The notes beneath the pieces were generated by a model. The model saw only the letters and a list, made by a program, of their open reading frames with translations. It ran no database searches and was not told the origin of the DNA. Below are positions 56,059 to 64,000 of a DNA stretch of 64,000 nt, in pieces. This DNA is from Garcia nutans (taxonomy: Eukaryota; Streptophyta; Magnoliopsida; Malpighiales; Euphorbiaceae): contig CANTUV010000008.1 in the NCBI GenBank assembly GCA_947685225.1, positions 36,634,001-36,698,000 of the forward strand, read 5' to 3'. The number at the start of each line of letters is the position of its first letter. The first letter of the stretch is position 1. A program made the position numbers and the translations under genes.

Positions 56059-59000
56059 TGTAATATCCTCATGTATACCTTAAAAGTTTTGATTATGTTA
56101 TTGTTATATATTGGATTGAATATATGTGTTAAATTACAAGAGAAAAGAAGTTGGGAAAAGAATGTATAGGTATTTGTGTTTTGAGAAGAAAAGAGGGTGT
56201 AGAGAGAAGTGTATATGTTGTTTATATGGTTGTATAACTAACATATACATTGGTCAAAAGGATTGGTCAATACAAGATGATATTTATTTGTGGCATGTGA
56301 AATTATATATATGGGTATATATGAGACAAAAGATTAATTAAATGGATGAAGGGCATGGAGGTAATTTTCTTTGGTTAAGTTGCATGGTGGAGATTAAAAG
56401 AAGAAAAGTGGTTGACTTGTTGGTATTTTCTTCTTTCTTTCTTGAAGAGGCCGGCCATTGAAGAAGAGAAAGAGCTAGGGAGGTGTTTGAAGTTCTATAA
56501 TCAAATTGAAGAAGGAATCAAGGGTTTTGGTTAGAGATTTGTGGAATTTCTTCATTTAAGGTAAGTTTTCTCTTGATTTCTCTTGTTCTATTTGGAATTT
56601 TGTTTGAGTTTGATGGAGTGTGTTTGTGTATGGTGTGTGTAAAAGTGTTGAAATGGAATTAAAGATAAGAAGCTAGGTTGGTGTTGGTGATGGAAGAGTA
56701 AGAGTTGTGTTTAGTGAATTTTTTTTTCTGTTTTACAATTAGTAAAGGCTGTGATTGTATGATTTTTAATTAATTATAGAAAAATGTTCTTTAAGTGAAT
56801 TTTTGATATGTTGTGCCTCTATGAGTCTAGAATGACTGAAAAATATGTTGATTCGATTTTGGAATGGTTATGAGTTTAGAAAGATTATTTTTATTAGACC
56901 TGTTCCAGCAGGTACCTTAACTGAGACAGCTATATTTCGGGATTTTTAATAAAATGTAGAAAAATCATATCCAATTGAATTTTGGATATGTTGTTTCTTA
57001 GTGAGTCTAGTATTTGAGAAAAATAATTTGGAACCACGTTGATTGAATTTGATTTATGGAATTCACAAAGTTCAGAACTGCTGCCAGGATGCAGGGCAAT
57101 TGAAGCAGTCTGGTTAGGTGAACTATTTGACCAAGATTTTGTGTTCAGTTTGATCTGAAATTTTAAAGGAATGATTTTAAGATACAAAACTAAATTCTGT
57201 AAAAATTTTAGAATTTTTAGTCAAGTAGATTATTTTATACAATTTTTCAAAATAAGGATAAAATGGAGTCTTAAACCAGAATGTACTATTCATATGGTCA
57301 TTTTGCTAATATTCCTTTGGATTAGGTTTTGAAGAGATTGGGTTGCATTAACCTAAATGTGGAGAATTCTTGGAAAGAAAAGAAATTTATAGATTGATGG
57401 GACTAGTTCTTGAGGTAAGTACCAATACATATGATTGTATTTAATTACATAATTTGAGGCTTAACACATTTGTTTGCAAATGTGTTAAGTGATCTATTAT
57501 ATTGTTAACATAATTGGACTAAGGTGATGATTGAATGATGTGAAGGATGTGAAGATCATTAACAAGGTAAGCATAAACCCTATTTGATTGTATATCCTTA
57601 TATGTCTTTGAACATTAACACATTGGGATGAAAGTGTTAAATAAGCTATTATATTGTGAATGTAAATGAAGAATATATATAAAGGATGAAATATGAAATG
57701 GGAAAGGTAGGAAGAAATGAGGATCATTCTTAAGGTATGTGCAATTTGTTATGATAAATGCTCTAGTAATGAATGATGTTAATGTGTTTTGAGAAGTGAG
57801 AAAATGTTATGTTATATGCATTGTGAATCTTGTGTATGGCAATGTATTATATGAATAATATACTTTGAAATGTGATATCAATGATGCTATATGTATCATA
57901 TGGATTGAGATATGATATGATATGAAGCCATTGTGATTGGCTATGATAATTCAATTGAAAGAGATAAGGCATGTTGGCCTAATTGATGATGAGATTGATA
58001 ATGAAATAATAAATGAATTGTTTGTTTAATATGTTATTCAGTTTCAGAGTTCTGGATTTGGGTGGCATGCCTAAGAAATGATGAAAGGTAACAGTCTTGC
58101 CGGGTTGAGGATCTCCTCATATGTGTTGAGTTGATGGTCCAAGAGACTGGGTCTGTTACACTATGAGAATTGTGAATATGAGATATATGATTTGTAACAG
58201 TCTTGCCGGGTTGAGGATCTCCTCATATGTGTTGAGTTGATGGTCCAAGAGACTGGGTCTGTTACACTATCCATGGATAGAGATACATGTATATACATTG
58301 CCTACGGGCGTGATGATTGTGACTATGAACCAAAGCAGTAACTCTGAACTTTGAATAACATATTAGTGTTTTGGGCCCGAGTCTGTCTTTATTGTCAATG
58401 TGAAATGCAAGTATTGAAATATTGATTGTGAGTATTAATAATGAATTATGCTTGGTGAATTGTGAATAATATAATGTTATTAAGTGTAATATGTAAATGA
58501 ATTGTGGTTGATGATAAAGGTTGTCTTTATTGGAAATATGATTTATGATTTGTATGATATGTAAATTGTGTATTGCAATAATGAGTGATATGTTGTGTAA
58601 TGTGTGTATTGCAATAATGAGTGTATGATATGTAATGTGTGTATTGCAATAATAATTGGTATGATATGTAAAGTGTGTATTGCAATAATGGTTGGTGTGG
58701 TATATATATAATGTAGGGGTATTAATATATTGGTTTTGAGTATTGGTGATGCATTGGGGTTGGTGATAATATTATGTATATATATATACATCATATATGA
58801 AATTAGCTAGGATATATTAAAGATAAAATTAAAAAGAAAAGAAGATATGATAAGAACTAATTATATATTGAATCGATGTATCATTATATATCAATACTTC
58901 TATACTATATGTTTATATTTTATATTTGGACTACTAAGCTCTCCGGCTTAGCGCGGGTGTTTATTCGCGCAGGTATATAGATGGAAGATATGAAGTCTTT

Positions 59001-59289
59001 TGTTATGCCACAAGAAGAGTAAAGTTTGTCGAGACCAACTAGAGGGTAATGCATACATGTATAAATTTTAATTATGATGTATTTCTGACGAGAGAGTATT
59101 TATATGTATAAATGAAGTTTTAATAAAGATAATGATTTTGTAAATGTTATTTAAATTAAGGTATTATGGTTTGAACTCTGTTACAGGTTTTTAAAAGGTA
59201 ACGAAAAGTGACATCCTTATACTTTATATATTTACTGTATGTATACTAGGTATATGCAAAGTACTTATATAGGGTATCGGGGTGTTACA
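56059..59289 (+). mobile_element. 3' LTR of element E
   Basis: 3231 bp, same length as the 5' copy. Differences cluster around 56725-56830. It has the double stem-loop at 58934-58970 and is followed by the duplication TAACA. Confidence 0.95.
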
Positions 59290-59294
59290 TAACA

Positions 59295-59451
59295 CCGCAA
59301 ACACAGTGGAATACTTCTTATTAAAGATCAGAGATTGCCAATCCCAAACATATATGTTATTCAAAAACCACTTTTTAAAATCAAAATAGTCTTTTTCTTA
59401 CATTTTACCTAGGTTGAGAATCTCAAACCTAGGCTCTGATACCAAAACAAT
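59295..59451 (-). other. leader and initiator-Met primer site of element F
   Basis: On the minus strand, TGGTATCAGAGCCTAGGTTT at 59444-59425 begins seven bases after the 5' LTR end. The rest of the leader runs to the E insertion and then on to the gag ATG at 49305. Confidence 0.9.
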
Positions 59452-61908
59452 TGTAACACCCCTACATTCAATACATGCACACTACAAACACCACAATGTA
59501 GTATACATGCACTAAATATAGAGATGCTACGGATTTTTTTTTTTTTACATTTAAAAACATTTTAAACCATACCATAATCTTTCAATTGTATACATTATAG
59601 AAAGATAAGTAGTTAACTTGTAATACAAAACTAAATTGATATATATATATATAGATACATTTAGTTGTTACGCAGCGGAATTTATCAAATATTTACATAT
59701 ATGAAAACATTTAATTTCATATTTACAAATATACACATATATACATTAAAATCATTACTTTACAAAATATAAAAGAGTTATACATGATTGGCAAGTCTCC
59801 TCTGATCTTTAAGTTCCCAAAATCAACTCTTCAACGTCTACTCTCACTCGGTCTCGAAGAGCTCTCGGGTTCAACCCTATTACCTGTGCGATCAAACACT
59901 ATCGCGCTAAGCCAACGGCTTAGTAAGATAATTCATGCTAATGTTATGCTTTAATGCAATGCAATGCCAATTCTCAATCCATATTATACATGTAACATCA
60001 TATATGCAAAGCTAACAACATACCTTTACATTTCATAACTCAACATAAATAGACATATCATATTTCAACATCTTATCATATACCTCATTAGTATTCATTT
60101 AATCATTCATAATCAACACTAAACAAAGACAAGCATGGGCCCAAAACACACTAATATGCCATTCAATTTTCAGAGTTAATGTTTTGGTTTTATCATCACA
60201 TTTATCAATATCATAAACCCAACTAGGCTTCAAGGATTAGGTTCAACCAAGCTTCAAGGGGAGCAAAGCATGCTAAGCATCAACCCAACTTGGCTTCAAG
60301 AACCAACCCAACCTAGCTTCAAGGGTGGTAACATCTCAATTAGGCTTCAAGGATTCAATCCAACCTAACTTCAAGAGATTGTTACACTTATTAGGCATGC
60401 CACCAACAACAAACTCTGAAAATGGAATAACACATTAGCCACACAAATCATTTATTATTTAATTATCATTTCCATTCATAGCCAATAACAATGGCCTCAT
60501 ATCACATATAAGTTACCATAGCCAATCACAATGGCATTATATTCCATCACATTATACATATAGCATTATTGATATAAACATAACCAAACACATTACTCAT
60601 CACATGAGTCACAATACATGAAATATCACATTGTTCACATAGTATCATATACATTGCCATTATCATCATATGCAACAATGCAATAATACAAGATTTGTAC
60701 TTATTTTACTAACAATTCATACAACTCCTAACATTTCCTTGTCCAAGATTCTTTAACCTCTTAGATCAATGATCAATCACTATCTTCAAGACTTAAATCA
60801 AAAGTAATAGCATATACTTGTTTAAGGATACACAAGAGATAATCCAATTAGGAATTAATTAGGGCAAACCTCAACCCTGACACGTTCACCCACACGGGCG
60901 TGTTCATGGCCGTGCCCTAACTCCACAACACAGAAACATTTACATGCTCAATGGGCGTGTTCCTGGGCGTGTAAATTCTCAAATCTTACAGTAGCTATGA
61001 CACGCTCAATAACACGGGCGTGCTACTGGTCGTGTCAAACCTACTGCCTCCAACACAATTGACACGCCTAAAAACCCTGGACGTGCTCATGGTCGTGTCC
61101 GGCCACAAATCAAGACTCCGATCAAAAACAACCATACACTCAACAACACACTTCTATACATTAACATCCTCTTCAAATAATCTTAACAAAACATACTCAA
61201 AACTCATCTCAAACTTGCAACACACCCAAAACAAGCCAAAACCCACATCAAACAACAAACACAAAATCATCTCAAAACCCTTACCACATATACAACATCA
61301 TCTCTTCCAACCATTTACTCTTTTCTTCCATCCATACTCAAAATCCATCATCAACTCACTCAAACACTTCTCACATCTCAAAATCAACCAACACACTCTT
61401 AAAAATCTATCAAACTCAAATATCATTTCAAATAAGCACAAAAATCACAAGAGAACTTACCAAAGTTACAAAACTTCTTGAATCACCAACTTGATCACTT
61501 AATCTTTCTTCAATTTGAGCTTCACTCAACAAGATCTTCTCTTTGCCTCTTGCTTCCTTTGTCTAAGGAGGAGCCGGCCACAATGGAAAAGAAGAAGAAA
61601 AAATGAAGAAGCAAAGTCAAATTTTGCTTTTAATCTCCACCAAGTGATCTTATCCAAGCAATTACCAAAATACCCTCAATCATATAACTAACTTTTTGTT
61701 TCATATAAGCCCTTATATGTAATTACACACTCAACACAAATAAATATCTCTTCCATTGACTCTTCATTTGACCAATTTATATGTTATATATATCATCATA
61801 TACACAACATATACCATTCTCTCTAAACCCTAATTCTTTTCCCCAAAACACATATACACAAGCATTCACTTTCCAAAAATCTTTTCTCTTGCAATTTAAC
61901 ACATATAT
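59452..61908 (-). mobile_element. 5' LTR of element F, truncated by element G
   Basis: 2457 bp colinear with the 3' LTR. Its outermost part (about 100 bp, matching 44514-44614) is missing because G begins at 61909. Contains the CCTTGAAGC module (60215-60380) and the ACACGGGCGTG array (60874-61110). Confidence 0.93.
59885..59923 (-). promoter_or_regulatory. double stem-loop in the 5' LTR of F
   Basis: Minus strand CTAAGCCGTTGGCTTAG followed by GCGCGATAGTG...TCGCAC. One base closer to the consensus second stem than the 3' LTR copy. Confidence 0.75.
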
Positions 61909-62196
61909 TGTAATATCCCGGAATAGACCCTAAGAGTTTTGGAGTTAATGTTGTTGCATTTGGATTTAATGTATATGTATGTATGGGAAATATAAAGATA
62001 ATATATATATATATAAGACATATACATATACATCACATATACATGGGATATAAAATGGTGTAGGAAAGTGAGTTGTGTATATATATTTGTATAATTAGTT
62101 AATAATAATAATAATGATAATAAGGACAAAAAGAAAAGAGAAGAAGAAAGTCAAAAGTTGGAAAATTATGTGTGGTGGAGGTTATTTGAGAAATAT

Positions 62197-62200
<4 letters not shown>

Positions 62201-62248
<48 letters not shown>
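62201..62248. repeat. (TTA)n microsatellite in LTR G
   Basis: About 16 uninterrupted TTA units. Confidence 0.95.
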
Positions 62249-62252
<4 letters not shown>

Positions 62253-62312
62253 GAGAGAAACGAAAGAAAGAACGAGAACGTTCTTTCTTCCTCTGCTTCT
62301 TCTTTTCCTTTG

Positions 62313-62316
<4 letters not shown>

Positions 62317-62344
<28 letters not shown>
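62317..62344. repeat. (GA)n microsatellite in LTR G
   Basis: About 14 GA units. Confidence 0.95.
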
Positions 62345-62704
62345 AGCTAGAAAGAGAAAGATGATTTTGCTTCTAGTTACACCAAAGATTAAGGATATCA
62401 AGATGTTTGCAAGTGGATATTGAAGATTTAGCAAGCTATTCAAGTAAGTACTCCCTTTTGAGTTGATTTTATTGATTATATGTATATATCTAAATTCTTA
62501 TCTTCTTGTTTTGAATTCTTGTGGATTGAGGTTATGTTTGGTATAATTAGTGTGTAAAGTGAAGATAATGAAAGAGTGAAGTATGTAAAGATGTTGAATT
62601 GATATTTAAGTGATGATAAGTTGAGAAAATTGTGAGGTAAATGATGAAATGTTGAGGTTGGGTTTGGGTTAGATGAATTTGGAAGTGTTTGGCCTTTAAT
62701 TCAT

Positions 62705-62964
62705 TGAAGAACACGGCCAAGTCATGAGAGACACAGCCAAGTTAGGGCAAACTCGGCCGTGTTGGATGATTTTTGGAGAGACACGGCCGTGTCCCTTGCC
62801 CGTGTCTGCTACTGGATTGTTGTGTTGAGAGACACGGCCACTGGCTTGGCCGTGTCCACTGCCCGTGTTTGCTACTGCTTGAATTGGATTGAGAGACACG
62901 GCCACTGGCTTGGCCATGTCCTTTGACCGTGTTTGCTACTGGATGTTTGGATTGAGAGACACGG
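62705..62964 (+). repeat. ACACGGCCGTGT minisatellite in LTR G
   Basis: About four to five units of 60-70 bp, each with GAGAGACACGGCC and a second GGCCGTGTCC(C)TTGCCCGTGT, then TGCTACTGGATTG. It continues on the far side of the foldback element (63528-63565). Confidence 0.8.
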
Positions 62965-63527
62965 TGTAACGACCCTCCCCAACCAGGTCGGTATCCCAAG
63001 GTCGGTTGCCCAGCCCACTGGGTCCGCATGGTCCACAGGAGGCAAGCGATCGCTACAGTACTGGACAGCCCTCGCGGCCCACCCAGCAGGATTTGTTTAT
63101 TTGGCTCCCTAAGGAGTCGCCTCCCTGGATCGAACCCCTGACCTCCCACTTAAGAGAGCCAGCGAGAACCATCCAGTACCATTTCTGCTGGTAGCAACGA
63201 CGGTCCCCAACCAGGTCGGTATCCCAAGGTCGGTTGCCCAGCGCACTGGGTCCGCATGGTCCGCAGGAGGCAAGCGATCGCTACAGTACTGGATAGCAGA
63301 AATGGTACTGGATGGTTCTCGTTGGCTCTCTTAAGTGGGAGGTCAGGGGTTCGATCCAGGGAGGCGACTTAATTCCAAGGAATTAAGCCAAATTAACAAA
63401 TCCTGCTGGGTGGGCCGCGAGGGCTGTCCAGTACTGTAGCGATCGCTTGCCTCCTGCGGACCATGCGGACCCAGTGGGCTGGGCAACCGACCTTGGGATA
63501 CCGATCTGGTTGGGGAGGGTCGTTACA
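62965..63527. mobile_element. foldback (long inverted repeat) element 2
   Basis: 563 bp, starting TGTAACGACCCTCCCC and ending GGGGAGGGTCGTTACA, with a perfect 5-bp duplication CACGG (62960-62964 and 63528-63532). The arms are about 235 bp. The centre contains a second, partial copy of the left arm in direct orientation (about 63192-63300). Each arm has GGTTCGATCC (plus strand near 63348) with GGAGGTCAGGG before it, like a Pol III B-box region. It inserted in the ACACGGCCGTG array of G. The family is the same as 9360-9834. It encodes nothing. Confidence 0.9.
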
Positions 63528-64000
63528 CACGGCCACAAGCTTGGCCGTGTCCCTTGAGGGTGTTAGCTTGGGTGTTTGTTATTTGTTCTTCATACATTGT
63601 TGGATCTTCAGAGGTCTTTTATACCTAAACACACTTAAAACAGTAATGATCCAACCAAATGTATATAGAAGATTCTATATTCATGTATAATGTAAATTGT
63701 TTTGTATATAACAATGATGATATAGGAAATGTGGAAGATATAATGATCATGGAAAAAGGTATGTGCAATGCCATTGATTATGTATTGTTGAGTGATGAAT
63801 TGATCAATGTGATATGATGATAACAATGATGTTTAAGATACTATATGAACAATGTTATGTTTTATGTATTGTGAACTTTGTAAATTGTAATGTGTTATGT
63901 GAAAGATGTGATGTTGTGATGAAAGATGAAATGAGAATTGAAATCAAATGAAATGAGAAGCCATTGTCATTGGCTATGATGATTCAAATGAAATATGAAG
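63528..64000 (+). other. continuation of LTR G
   Basis: The last repeat unit and then AT-rich LTR sequence similar to the same region of E (around 51000-51200). No gene is seen. Confidence 0.7.

Larger units (their letters stand above)
49318..59289 (+). mobile_element. complete non-coding LTR retrotransposon E (LARD-like)
   Basis: A 9972-bp element with two 3231-bp LTRs, target duplication TAACA, initiator-Met primer site and polypurine tract, but a 3.5-kb interior without any recognisable gag or pol. Long LTRs with a non-coding interior define a LARD. LTR start and end, primer site, pre-PPT hairpin and purine tract are shared with F and H, so F-like proteins are the likely source of its mobility. 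It sits in opposite orientation inside the F leader. About 15-20 differences between the LTRs were spotted by eye, so it is young. Confidence 0.95.
42062..61908 (-). mobile_element. chromovirus F (Tekay/Del-like), minus strand, interrupted
   Basis: Read right to left: 5' LTR (61908-59452, its outer end cut off by G), initiator-Met primer site, a leader of about 160 bp split by E, gag-pol (49305-44662), pre-PPT hairpin, polypurine tract, 3' LTR. Without E it measures about 9.9 kb. The two LTRs differ by about 14 substitutions and a few indels by eye in 2.45 kb. It is inserted in D. Confidence 0.93.
61909..64000 (+). mobile_element. LTR of element G (chromovirus-like), cut by window end
   Basis: Starts TGTAATATCCCGGAATAGAC within the F LTR and continues beyond the window. 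It resembles the other chromovirus-like LTRs: AGAGTTTTGGAG early, a CAAGTAAGTA donor-like site (62443), an ACACGGCCGTG array, and near the end GAAGCCATTGTCATTGGCTATGATGAT, split here as read in two parts, which also occurs in E and H. A foldback element is inserted in it. Whether it is a solo LTR or the 5' LTR of a full element cannot be seen. Confidence 0.82.

Noticed and set aside
63340..63365. Possible tRNA gene because of GGTTCGATCC
   Set aside because: Only a B-box-like word; no cloverleaf, anticodon arm or acceptor stem could be built. Treated as part of the foldback arms.

Overview
This is a heavily nested stretch of plant (angiosperm) nuclear heterochromatin. It is AT-rich, and nearly every base that can be assigned belongs to LTR retrotransposons of the Ty3/gypsy superfamily or to extra genes and foldback elements sitting in them. 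I see no convincing single-copy host gene and no rRNA, tRNA or CRISPR locus. The plant origin follows from the tRNA-Arg primer sites and CHHC gag knuckle of the Tat lineage, the initiator-Met primer sites and Tekay/Del-like polyprotein of a chromovirus, and two plant-specific transposon-associated domains (plant mobile domain and a DUF7745-like domain). The species cannot be told.

Two retrotransposon groups alternate. Group 1 is Tat-like and gag-only: long LTRs beginning TGTAGACC and ending CTCACA or CTTACA, a tRNA-Arg primer site, a broken gag with a CX2HX4HX4C knuckle, no protease, RT or integrase, two purine tracts, minisatellite arrays and a purine tract before the 3' LTR. Members are A (1-4222, + strand, left end outside), a fragment at 9838-10745, B (14502-24781, complete, target duplication CCATG), J (28856-34937, + strand, cut by D) and D (34938-42061, - strand, cut by F). 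Group 2 is chromovirus-like: LTRs beginning TGTAATATCC and ending GTGTTACA, an initiator-Met primer site and a Tekay-like pol. Members are H (5928-9352, remnant), solo LTR I (26002-28465, duplication AGATG), F (42062-61908, - strand, almost intact gag-pol), E (49318-59289, complete, duplication TAACA, no coding capacity, LARD-like) and G (61909 onward).

Layout: A (1-4222); decayed antisense plant-mobile-domain gene (4223-5927); H integrase end and LTR (5928-9352); foldback element (9360-9834); Tat fragment (9838-10745); second antisense plant-mobile-domain gene (10850-13437); Tat pol 3' end (13505-13930); antisense DUF7745-like gene split by B (14290-14496 and 24787-25740); solo LTR I; (TTA)n; J; D; F with E inserted just upstream of the gag start; G inserted in the upstream LTR of F, with a second foldback element inside G. 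The nesting gives an order: J older than D, D older than F, F older than E and G.

The points most worth following are structural. (1) The chromovirus-like LTRs H, I, E and F share a compact double stem-loop, with a compensatory base-pair change in I. (2) The Tat-like LTRs share three consecutive related hairpins whose stems covary. (3) A perfect 7-bp hairpin sits immediately before the polypurine tract in H, F and E. (4) The chromovirus-like LTRs carry an exchangeable repeat module at one fixed position. None of these is explained by protein coding, and I know of no name for them. No alignments or searches were run; everything is by eye from the sequence.
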